A stretch of 64,000 bases of DNA, taken from NCBI GenBank assembly GCA_022592435.1, contig JABYQS010000028.1:124001-188000 (forward strand), read 5' to 3'. Numbering within the stretch: position 1 is the first letter of the stretch; every line of letters starts with the position of its first letter. The translations under genes were made by a program, and so were the position numbers. Shown here in pieces: positions 11,720 through 22,628 of the stretch. The notes under the pieces are model-generated. The model saw nothing but the letters and a program-made list of their open reading frames with translations. It did no database searches and was not told the origin of the DNA. Source of the DNA: Cerioporus squamosus (lineage: Eukaryota; Basidiomycota; Agaricomycetes; Polyporales; Polyporaceae).

Positions 11720-14700
11720 CTATGTCGGTCGATGGGGAGAGTGCGACATCGATGGCGAGTGCTGCACCTGCTGATGCGCCTCGAAGGCATGCGGACTGGG
11801 CTCGGTGCCCTGGGAAGGTGCTTGCTGGGGTTGCGACGGCATGGGTTGCTGTGGGGGACGCGGCGACGCGGGGAGTCCCATCATCCGACTATGTCTGCGA
11901 CTAGCCTTGTCGGTGGCGACGCTCAGTCCGCGCGTCGCAGCCAGCGCCGCAGCCCGGGAACGGGAACCTGACTGGCCATTGGCCTGTTCTGCCTCACCTG
12001 CCCCTGCGTGGTCGATGAGGATGGCCTGTGGAGCGTGTGCTGAACTAGAAGCTGCCGAGGATTCCACGATCGACTCCGCATCGTTCTCCGTCGTAGCTTC
12101 TGTCCCGCTCTCTTCGACCACATCGTCCTCGCCTTCGTCCGACGGGCTCTCTTCTTGTTGCACTAGAACATGAGTGATGTCAGCGCGGGTGTAAGGAGGT
12201 GCAGAACTCCGAAAGTACTGCGATGCGTACCTGGTAGCGCCCTACCAGACAGGCCCAGCATTTGGTCCGCCGCAGCTTCGGAATAGTGCTGGCTGTTCCG
12301 ACGCGCAGCGCTTTGACTTTGAGCTTCTTCGCCGTCGGCGGGTGCCGCAGGCTCGTCGAGGGTTCCGTCAACGTTGAAGACGCGCTTGAACTCTCCCAAC
12401 ATCAAGCTGAAGACGCCAGCAGGGATGCCGAGCGTCGGGCTGAAGACGATTCCGACGTTGCGCATCGTCATCTTGTTCACATGCGCGTTCTGGACGATCA
12501 GGATCAGGTGTGCGGTGAGTGCACGCAGGAGGCTGTAGTTGGCCACGGGGAGTGACGAGATGAGGAAGGAAAGTTCCCTGATCCTTTCCTGGGGATCGAC
12601 GAAGTCTGGAACGGTGTTAGCGTCAGTAAGGTGGCTATTGACAAACAGCGCGGAAACGAGGACGTACCGATGACTGAGAGGAAGCGCAAGTGCAGATCGC
12701 GCGTCAGGATGCTTGCGGGCAGTTCCCGGAGGAATGTTTTGAGTAGCCCAGCAATGGCGTGCGGATCCCAGTATTCGTCTGATGCGAGGAGGTCCACATC
12801 GCCCTCTGCAGATATGACGGTCAATGTCAAACAAACTACGTGACAGACACAAGCAGACCGCACCTGCGTTGAAGCGGTCCTTGAGGCTCTTGATCACAGC
12901 CGAGCTACCGCTCAGCCGGTAGATACCCTCTTCGTGCTCCGCCTTCTTCGACTCGAGGTACTGTATACATCTGAAGACGATCGCAGGCAAGCTGGCAATC
13001 TGCGCGATATCGAGCGACTCCTCCAGGCTGACCCCAAAGACCGCCCTTGGGATGTAAGTCGGCATTGCTGCGGGCGCCGACTTGTCTGTTGTAGGGCACA
13101 AAACTTGAGTGATCGCTCTCATCGGGCAAGAACAGTGCTTCACGTACCATGCGTCTTCCCAAAGCCCCAGTTTTTGAACGTGCGGGACTTGGTCTTCTCC
13201 CTTCGATCGTTGGTGGGCATGGGTGGCGGCTGCTCTGGCGGTGGCGGCTCCCTCGCACCGAACTTGTAGCCAGCGGGAATAGGCGTGCCATTCATGGGAC
13301 CCGAGATCTTGACCTTGCCGTGCGCATCCACCCGCGGCGTGTTAGGATCCTTTTCCGGCGAGGGAGACCTTCGCTCAGGAATCGAGGCCGGCTTCATCGA
13401 CATGCGCTTCATCTTCTGCCGTTTCAGCTGCTCGGGCGATCGTGCGGCCGTAGCACGCTGGTCGAGGTCTGGGTAGTGGCCAAGCTCAGAGTTGGCGCGC
13501 TGGTTCAGGACGGACAAAGCCTCGGGCTCCTCAACTAGCGGCGATGACGCCGGCAGCGACGTTGAGATAGGCACATCTGCCTCAAGCACGGAAGGCGCGA
13601 TGGATGATTTGGCAGGACTGCCGGAGCTGGATGCGTCCTCCGGGTACTGCGGGACGCTAAAGAGCTTCGCATTGTTGCTGTCTTGTGCGAGTTGGGAGAT
13701 GGGGACGGCTGGGCCCTTCGCAATCATGATATCCTTCGTCGTGCGACGCACCGGCGTGCCCTGCAGATCGGTTGGTGGATTGGAGCTCGTGCTTGACCGC
13801 GGCTCCCTGGCAGACTGCAGTTGCACGGCGCTGACCGGACTGGCACCGTTGTTCTGGGCCATCGCGGCCTGCTCCTCGTTGTACGTGCCAGTCACGTAGC
13901 GCACCAGTTCCTCCACCCAAGCATCACGCTCCTCGTCGCTGTCCGCACACAGGACGTGCCGCGCAGCAGACCCGCTTGGGCCTCGTCTCGCCTCGATGAT
14001 GAGGAACGCATGTCGGTACTCGTTGTCTTCGTCGACATCCCGCTTCTCTGGCGCTCGCTGCTGTCTTCCGATCTGGGCACCGGTGATCACTATAGAGCCT
14101 AAATGCGTGCCTCCGCGCTGTGACAAGCCAAAAAGATGGGTCGGTCAGTAAGCGGAACCATACACGGCAGAGACAGCGACTCTTTCTGCGATCGCATGCA
14201 CGATACGCGGATGCCATGGCAGGCGTGACAAGTGCCGCTGTCGCACTGAAGAGACGGAGCTACTCACGCTCTCGTAGTACTCGAGAGAAGGACCCTGGAG
14301 CACAAAATACCGCGACTTCCATCCGCCGAAGTTCTTCCCGCGCTTGGTGAGGTAGCCTTCCTTGTATCCCGCTTGGGAGACCGGCTTCTGCGTCTCTCGG
14401 ACGATGTCCGACGTGAAGAACGCAACGATCTCGTCCTTGTTCTTCACCGGAAGAGCGATCAACGACCTGAGGTACGCCTCGAGGGCAACCTAGAAGAATC
14501 ATCAGCATTTGTTCGGAGCTTCTCAATGGCGCCGACGGCATGATGGGCAAAGTGGGAATGGAGACAGAGCGGACAACGTCCAGAAATCCGAAAAGAAATT
14601 CGAAGGAGTGAAGAGGCACCGAGGTGAGGTGACGCGGTTTGCATCAGATCTCTCGCCGCTTGCCAGAAGCACCTCGGGCTGCGGGGATGTGGCTTGTGGC

Positions 14701-17283
14701 CAACTGTCTCCGAGATACAGACAAAAGCGCGGAAAGATGAAGGGGATCTCAACGGTCAAGGGCTGATAACGACGTGACGAACCTCCCCACCAATGGCACG
14801 CAACGGAGCGAAAGACGACTAGAGACACCGACGTACCTTGCGCTGGTCAACCTTCGCAGGCGCATGGTCGCGCCATAGACGTCCCTCTGGCAGAGTCACA
14901 AGCTTCTTCGCCGCTGACCTTCCCAACGTGCTACGCACGCGCGCATCGAGCGACAGAACGTCGCTATAATGCTTCTCGATCCTCCAGGACTCCTTGCCTC
15001 TGCCTGGGTCAACGGAGATGATGAACGAGAGCACCTCCTTTCCGCGGTCGTTGGGCCGGATGGAGGAGTTAACGACAACGACTTCTGTATGGGGAAGGTC
15101 CTCGGCGAGCAGCGGGAGCGCGCGGAACTTCATCTGCGGCGGGTTGGCTGGTATCGGGAGGGGGAAAGGCGACGGCGGTGGCTGTTGGTCCTTGCCTGGA
15201 GTCTGAGTCTGGGACGACGAGAGGGATGGTGCCTGGTACGCGTGCGAATCAGACGTGGACATGGAAGGCCGGCTGTCCCGACCGCTGTCGGCGAGACTGC
15301 CCTGGCGGGAGGGGGTTCCCATCTGCGCCTGCGCGGGGGGCGGGGTCTCGCGAGCGTACTGCTGCGCCTGTGGCTGGGAATGCTCGTCCCCGGGGGCAGC
15401 GGGAAGTCCTCGACAGCAGGGCGCACGATCTTGCTCTTGTCGCGGCGACGGTCCGCGGAGAAGGAGTCTTCAGAGCCCCTCGGCGGTGTGTCTTCGTAGG
15501 ACGCGTACTGCGCGCTGCTGGCGCCTGTCTCGTATGCGCTGTCCTCGTCTTCCATATCGAGAAACTCGGCGCCTTCCTCGGTCGTGACAGATCCTGCCCG
15601 CGATCCTGGCACACGTCCGTTCGGCCGCACCTGTCCCTCCACTGTCAACGTCCCGTTCGCGGGCAGCCCCAGTCCGACGCCTGTCGGGACGACCCCGTTC
15701 ATGCGGGCACCGTTCACCTCGGACTGCGACGCGGGAGGCGCATCGACCACATGGGTCTCCTGCTTCAGAGGCGAATTCGATTCAGTCGGGAAGCTGAACT
15801 TCATCCCGGGGCTGACAGCTGGAGATGCCATGGTCGCATAGTACCGCTTCGCCTCCTCGGGCAGGGAGATTTGGGAGTCACGAGACGCACTCTGCCGCTC
15901 GACGGCGAGCGTAGAACTGCCGTTCAGTGTGATTGACACAGGCTGAGAGGGGGGTGCAGGGTTGATTGGCGGAGGACGAGAAGGAGAAGGTGGGCGGCCG
16001 TTCGGGGTGGAACCATTGGTTGCGCGAGAAGGCTCCGGACTAGGTGCTGTCACAGGTGCTTGACCGCGATGTGGGTCCCTCTCCGGGGTCGCCGGTGTCA
16101 AGACGACCGCGCTCTGGGACTGTGCTTGTGGCCGAGGGTGCGGTGGCTGAGGAGCTGGACGAGGAGGGCCCTGTGGCTGCCAAGCGCCCAACACAGGATC
16201 AGCACTTTCGCCAGGGGATGTCGGCTTAGGCGACCGCGTAGCTGTTGAGGGCGATGGTGTAGGCGTTGAAGATACGGAGAGCGAATCTGAGCGTGCCGGA
16301 ACGGGCGTGGGCAGCGACGGTTGCGGGAATGACTCTTCAGACGGGCTCATTGCCAGCGGCGGCGACTTACGCGGCGTAGCCTCGACATCTCGCTCGGAAC
16401 TCGAGATAGAAAGCGGCGACGGCGTGTGGCCAGACGATGGGCCTTGCGAAGTCGACAGGTAGCTGAGAGACGACGTCGGAGACTCTGACCGCGGCGCATT
16501 GACCGTTCCCTGCGATCCTTTCCGCTCCGGTGTCATTCGGGCACTCGGACTCGGGGATTGGGTGGGGTCGAACGAGCGTGAGGGAGATAGCTGGGGCACA
16601 CGAACAGCTGCACGGGCTGTGAATTCAACGCGCTGGAGAGAGAACAAAAAGAATGCACTCACGAGACTCGTCCGAGTGTGTCCGCAATAAATGCGCCCGC
16701 GGATCCAGCGATGGAGGACCCTTGACGGAACTCGTCGACGCACTGCTCTCGCTTGGCTTGAGCTGAGAGTGAGAGGCTGCCGAGCGCAACGAAGTGTCCT
16801 TGCCCTCAGCCTTCTCCTTTGCCCGGTGGGCGCGCAGGAGCGCGTCGGTGTTCTCGCCGTGCTGGTGGAGGCGGGATCGGTAGAGGTCGCGTCGCCACGG
16901 AGACGCTCGAGCTCTTTCATGATGTGATTGTAGCCTGTCCGCTGCTTCTCGACGAGCTTCCATAGCTGGGTATTCTGAGCGGAGAGAGAGTTGCGCTCGT
17001 TCACGGCGGACTCGAGCGCGGCGAGCGTCGGGTTGGGTGTGCCGGCGTGGGCGGCGAGGAGGCCGTCGATGGTCAAGAGCTGGTTGTTCGAGGGAGTTGG
17101 ATTCGCACCAGCCGGGTTGGGAGGATTCGGGGGCGGGGCGTTCGAGAAAGAGGCGTTAGAACGCATCGTCGCGGGGGAGTTGGTGGCGGACGATGGGTAG
17201 TCGGAGCGGTATGAACGGTCCCGGACAGGGGTGCCATTGTGGACAGAGGACGTGTATATTTTCGGCGGATTGGGCGTCGCCAT
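11720..17283 (-). CDS. BEM3: BEM3-type Rho GTPase-activating protein (PX-PH-RhoGAP)
   Basis: This protein stimulates GTP hydrolysis by Cdc42/Rho GTPases at sites of polarised growth and is recruited there by phosphoinositide-binding PX and PH domains. The domain order follows the minus strand. First is an N-terminal coiled coil (LWKLVEKQRTGYNHIMKELE) in a disordered Ser/Pro-rich region (17283-15130). Next is a PX domain (EVVVVNSSIRPND through KLVTLPEGRLWRDHAP, about 15110-14836). Then comes a PH domain split by introns (GYLTKRGKNFGGWKSRYFVL, then the half ending DEERDAWVEELVRYVTG). The RhoGAP domain (VFGVSLEESLDIA to RVFNVDG, about 13060-12360) contains the arginine-finger motif EEGIYRLSGSS. 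A Gln/Pro-rich tail ends at 11720. Two single-base deletions break the frame in the disordered N-terminal half, near 16883-16899 and near 15387-15397. The protein is clearly continuous on both sides, so these look like sequence errors. Confidence 0.9.
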
Positions 17284-18293
17284 GGGTCACCGAGACCGGT
17301 CGGTCAGAGCGGACGGCGCGAGAGTACGTTCGTGGGCGGGAAAAAGTTCGAGTGTCGAGGAGAAAGGAGAGTGTCTGGGAATATAGGCGTGGTGGTGGCA
17401 GAGAGCCGTCAGAGGACGTGGAGAGAACGACCGTGTAGCCAGCCACTAGCTCGAGAGAGGGGACGTCGACTGGCGGGATGGAGGGAGTGATGGAGGACGG
17501 AGAGTCGGGGTCGGGAGTCGAGGAGAGACTGAAGCTGATTGGAGGTAGACGCCGGGTGTTGGGCGTGGCACATCTCAGTCTCACAGGCGACTCAGGCTCG
17601 CAACCGACCAGTCCAAGCTCTTTGTCGCATCCTTGGTCCCTTGACCCGTTGTTTCCCTTCCTATTGGCCCCCGGTAACCATCGAATGATTATCCAGGCCG
17701 CTCCCTGTGCCCCTCTGTCCTGTTCCGCCTGCCCCCTCCTCGCTCTCCGGAGACGCAATATCTGACTGCATCGGTTCCCGGTGAAAGACCGCAGAACATA
17801 CGCCATGCCGCATCCGACATATTCGCCGCGTGTCCGCCTATCGTGCCACTGCTGCAGCCTGTCCCCCCAACCCTCGCACCCTGCCACGGAGCACTTGAGC
17901 TTGATGGCTACATTCTGTCTTCCATTGCCTCTCGCTGACGTCCGTCGCATAGCCGCTACACGTCTATCTGCACACTCCAGCCTTCCAGGTCCTCTTCCGC
18001 CCGATCCCCTGACGCTCGTTTCTCCTAGGATCCTCATCGTTATCACCAGAGGCCCCACCCCGTCCGACAGCACCTCTCCGATAGTCCAGGGTTCCCCTGC
18101 TCACAGTCCGCCGCATACGTCGCTACGCATCTCGTCTCCGAACAACCCATCAATATGGCTACGCGGCCGTTCCTACCAGGTCCACTTGCTGAATGAACTG
18201 GTCTCTATACCATGTTCGGCGCGAATCTCCCGTACTCCGCAGCGCCCGTACTCGCTCATGTGAGTTCCTCTATCAGCACCCTTTCCGACCGGC
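17284..18293. other. intergenic: BEM3 promoter and SET-gene 3' side
   Basis: About 1 kb between the BEM3 start codon and the stop codon of the split SET gene, both on the minus strand. The stretch next to BEM3 is pyrimidine-rich on the minus strand, as fungal promoters often are. No other gene is visible. Confidence 0.5.
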
Positions 18294-18973
18294 TCAGTTC
18301 CCTTCTCTCTCCGGCTCCTCAGCCGTGCATCGACTGCACCTGCATATGAAATACCACCCTTCAAGCAACTCTTTCTGCCTTTCCGTCCAGGTCATGTTCT
18401 CCACGTGTCCATAGCTGATGCACAACTCTTCTCCTTCGGCCACCGAACGCGTCGTCAGGAATCGCAACCGTCGGCCACCCCTTTCCTTGCGGACATTTGG
18501 CGAGCAGTCTGCCTCTTTTCGATCAGGTCCCCTACGTTACGCGCACCAACTGAGCCACTCACGGTGATTGAAGAGAGAAGCTATAGGATACACCGCGAAC
18601 CCAAGACACTCGCTCTCCTCCATCAGGGGGACCTCCCAAATCCCGAACGAGTTCCCTGGATCGATCCCTAGAATCCTCCGCACGTTCGCGACGGTGATAA
18701 CGTCCCCTAGGTCTGATTTCCTACGCAGCTTGCTGTCTCCGTCCGTCCCGCTTCTCCCACCGTCCACCTCCGCCGAGGATGCAAGCTCGATGCCTTGTGG
18801 AGACTGAGCGGGCGGAAGAGGTCTTCGCGAAGTTGCTCGACAGTCGGAGTTCGCCGCCCCGAAGCGACCCCTCAGAAGCTGATAGATCCGTGTCTGGTGC
18901 TCCAGGATCTCGGGACACGCGCGCAGGTGCGACAACTCGTTCGTCTGGAGAGAAGAGAACATCCGCCACTGTG
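18294..18973 (-). pseudogene. 3' half of interrupted MYND/SET-domain gene
   Basis: This half carries most of the catalytic part of a SMYD/SET5-like lysine methyltransferase, cut off from its 5' half by the 13.7-kb retrotransposon. Reading on the minus strand from the duplication, the frame starts MFSSLQTNELSHLRACPEIL. It contains NSFGIWE and CLGFAVYPIASLFNH. A 54-base intron (18562-18509, CACC/GTGAGT ... GGCAG/AC) follows, and the next exon completes NHHCSPNVRKE, then GEELCISYGH, and ends with a post-SET cluster ICRCSRC before the stop at 18294-18296. NHxCxPN and GEELxISYG are the classic SET cofactor and substrate motifs, and all are intact. The frame is also consistent with the upstream half across the duplicated target site. 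The gene therefore looks newly disrupted rather than decayed. It could still be expressed if the insertion is spliced out or is absent on the sister allele. Confidence 0.85.
18960..18973. repeat. target-site duplication, left copy
   Basis: The 14 bases catccgccactgtg here are identical to those at 32719-32732 just after the poly(A) run. One or two more matching A residues upstream are ambiguous because of the tail. The pair brackets the retrotransposon and marks where it inserted in the SET gene. Confidence 0.92.
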
Positions 18974-21900
18974 GGGGGCTCCTCTTCCTACAACCGCCAC
19001 CACGGCGCGTTTTCCCACGGTCCCTGGCATACTGGAGCTGCCAAACCGTGGGTCTGCAACACTCTAAGAGTGAGACTCACGACACTGCAACGAATAGACA
19101 GGGCCTGAAGGCCCCCCAACCCAAACAAACATACCAGGAAGAGGCCTCAGGCCGCTACGCTAGACGTAGAATGATACCCCTCGAGATTGGGCACCCAGCT
19201 TAGGCGGGTCAGCGCGCGACGCTGCAGGGTATGGCTCAGACCTCCCAAACATCCGCAACCGCGATGGGAGAGAACCCCCTTGGAGTGGAACAAATGCCCC
19301 AGTGTGCAACCCTCCTACGTGAGCCGTGGCAAACGAGCTGGAAATTTTCGTGAACGCGGGCGCCTAGAGCAAGCATAAGCAGGATGACGAGGCCAAGGCA
19401 CGTCTCTGGACGAAATCGACCTAGAACGCGTCCCCGATATCCCCGGGCCCGGATGTGCTCTCCGGCGTCCCCGGGTCCAGACACGCCCTCCGAGAGCCCC
19501 GAGCAGGTCACGCTCTGGAGCCCTCGTGCTCAGAAGTGCTCCCTGACACCCTGAGCTCAGATGAGCTCTCCGAAGCCTCATAGGAAGCCTGTGTGCCATA
19601 TATCCTCAGTATTATCACACCCTCCGTCCCTGGTGGAGCTAGGCTCTGCAGGATATTCAGCTCGCGTCCAGGAACAGTAGCCAACCCTGGTTGACGACGA
19701 GGAATGCGCATGTGTGCACTGCTGGCTGGGCGCTTTTTCACATCTCCCTGAAAGATCCCATGATCACGTGATGGCCCTGTGTGGCAGCGAAGCCGTCCCA
19801 ATGCGACAGAAGTATACCAATCGCCTCCAGAAGGAGACTCCCTCTATATTCATGGCACGAAGTGCGTTCTAGCAACCTTTTCGCATGCGCCTCGGCCCCG
19901 TCTGCGCTGGAAGCCTCGCTTAGACATGGCTGGAAGTCGGCTCGCGAACCGACGCTCAAGATACTTGTGAGCCGTCAGCTTGATGATCGATAATGTGGCC
20001 CTGGCAGTGGCATGGGTCCTACACTCTCCCTGTACACTCTTCGGCACCGACATACACACAACTTTCGCGTAGCTGAAGGAAGGGTTTCACCCTACAACCG
20101 ATGTCTGACGAGACGCTCATGTTCTCGTTTTATTCTGCGAGTAGGAACGCAAGACACCCCAACACATCAAAGGCTGCAGCCCATCACACCTCTCGTCTTG
20201 CATCCCTGCGATAGCACCATCCTGTCCGCAATCCGCACGCCAACGTTGCCTCTTCCACTATGCAGCTCACCCCCATTCCACGCCCATCCCCCCCAGAGCA
20301 TCTCCTGCTGATTGCGAGATGGTTTGAATGGCTGGACCCAGCCCCGAGGAGGCGATGCTGTGGTCAGCGGCATGCCTACACCCTCGCGATTAGGCCGGAT
20401 GAGCCGATTATCGCTGGAAGACTTGTCAGGCTGCTTGCTCTATCACCGCTCGCTTTCCACTCACCTGAGTCTCCCCTCAACAACTACGAGACATACGATC
20501 CCCATATCGTTAGACGAGTGGAGGAGATCTGGATGACGGACGACGGGACAGGGAGAGCGAGAGTGCGCAACGTATGTCGGGGGAGCTATGTGGCAGAGGT
20601 AGAGCTTGCCTTCCCTTATCTTCTGGCGTCGACACGGCACCGCGCGGGCCGTGTGCCGACAAAAGGGACGGAGGCCGAGCTGGTGGAGCTAGGGCTAGAA
20701 TCGCTCACGTGCGTACGCCCGGGCATGATGGAAGACGCGTGCTTGGGCGTAAGATGCTGGCTCGGAGAGCCACGGTTCGACACGCGTGTTTGATACCCGA
20801 CCACAAGTATGTTGTACGCGACGAATCTCTGCATGCCAGCCAGTACCAGTAGTCGTGGACGGAACCGTCCGCCTCTCCCTCCTCAGCTTTCCGCGACCGC
20901 TACGAATAGATACCATCCACTGAACACATGCCCTCCTTTGGATACACCAGGCGCGCGCGGGTGTGCTGGTCCAGGAAGTCGAGCGACGCCCATATTTTCC
21001 CGCGAATGGGGTGTTTCGTGCGGCGGCGGCTCCCCTCTCGCGGACAAGACGCCTTCTCCACGAGAAATAGCTGACCTCCGGGTCCCTCGGCCCACGCACG
21101 TCGGCCATGGTTGGTTCCTGTGTGATCTGCAGCGACGAAGAACGGCGTCCTAGAGTTTGGCGTGCAACACGCGACACGTAGATCCCTGGGAACACCATCG
21201 ACGTACGCAGGCTTTCCGCTGAAGGGCCTAGGGACGTGCGTAGTATCCCTCCGGAGTCATACGCGCTGACTCATGCGAGTCGTGGACCACACCGTCAAAC
21301 GGGCTTCACTCTCCCTGAGGTCAAGATGTTGCCCGAGGCAGACCCTACGTCCTCCACGCGTGCACGAAGAACGACGGCGACTTACCCGACTAGCGCACTC
21401 CTCGCGTCCCCTGGCCGCAGCCGGTGCGCGGAGACGAGGAAGGCTCTGGGCTCTAGGCGTGTGGGCGCATCCCAGGAGAGTGTCAGCGCGATGAGTATAT
21501 ACAGGCTGCAGAACGCTGCCGACTGGAACAGGCGTGAACGCGCCTCCGATGTGTAGCTCTCCCGAATCAGATGCGAGCAACGTCTGAACGCTGCGCGACG
21601 GCGAGGATGCCGGTTGTGCGCGGGCTCTCTGACGACAAAATGTACGGCTGTACGGCTGTGCTGCCACTGCCCGACAAAACGCCCCGGCAGCACACGTACG
21701 CGGCCCTCTCCCCTGACAATGCACAAAGAACTGGGCGACTCACCTTGTAACCAGACGAGAGGAGCGGGCGGAGTGCGTACGGTGACCTCGGCGAGGGGTG
21801 CTGGCACGCCATGCGACCGGCAACTGCCTTGCCTGGACCATTGATGGTCGTGAGGAAGACATGGATGCTCTTGCAAGGGACGAGAAGACCTGTCGTCGCG

Positions 21901-22628
21901 CTTTTAGTAACCCGGAACGCCTGAAGACCATGAGAGAAGACAGGACAAACCTTGTCTCGGCGAGTACGCGATGACGTGTACTGGCAGCCTGTCTGGCCGA
22001 TGAGTAGCCTGTAGTAGGTGACGGCCCCGGGCATTTCGAGCCCTGTCAGCGGCGTTGATAGTATACTACAAGCCTACTCACCTAATGCCTCTCTCTGACT
22101 CGGGCTGGAAGCCTCTGGGCCGGAGGAGAAAAGAGAGGCGTGGCCTATGACACGCCAAGGTGTCCTTGCCGACGCGCTGCTGGGCGAGGTACGCGGGTGA
22201 TGCTTTTGGTAGCACGGAGCGCCCAGACGCAGCCTGCTGGAAAAGAAAAGAACCAAGCCGGCTGGTGAGTACTGTGTAGCTGACGTCGTGCGCCTGCGCG
22301 GAAGCACTCCGGCGTTCCCCTTTTGGAACTCCTCATCTCCAACCTGGTCGACCAAGGCCAACCACCTCCAACTCGAGCCTCTCCTGCACGAAACGTCGCT
22401 GCCGCTGAATAGTGCGCTCCAACACGACATGACACCGACAGCGCAAACCCGACAGCTACGTCGCACCTCCTCGCCCGCTGCGTGCGTGGATTAGAAGCTG
22501 CAAGCGCGACGAGGGTCACATAGAGCATGGTGCTGGTCCTCTCCTCTCCTCCTGCTTTCCCTCCTCGCAGCCCCCACCACTCTGCCTGCCTTCTACGCCT
22601 CTATCTCCAGCTACTCTGCGTCTCTGCC
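18974..22628 (+). other. LINE 5' leader, non-coding
   Basis: This is 3.65 kb between the left target-site duplication and the first ORF1 methionine. I recognise no protein domain. A degenerate tandem repeat lies at 19421-19580. From about 20700 to 22530 the minus strand carries several donor-like signals (GTAAGTCGCC near 21383, GTGAGTCGCC near 21742, GTGAGTAGG near 22077). These might be remnants of a captured gene, but the intervening frames match nothing I know. LINE leaders normally hold an internal promoter; none can be assigned by eye. Confidence 0.5.
19421..19580 (+). repeat. degenerate tandem repeat of about 22-30 bases
   Basis: Successive units begin near 19450, 19478, 19508, 19531 and 19558. 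They share the core GA-rich start, then GCTCTCCG, then a CCCCGAG or CCCTGAG block. The copies are diverged and vary in length. Tandem monomers in a LINE leader are known in other lineages as promoter units; here that is only a possibility. Confidence 0.5.

Noticed and set aside
20260..20793. 177-residue open frame on the plus strand inside the LINE leader
   Set aside because: Tempting as an extra LINE protein, but no domain, no basic or zinc motif, and overlapping frames are equally open.
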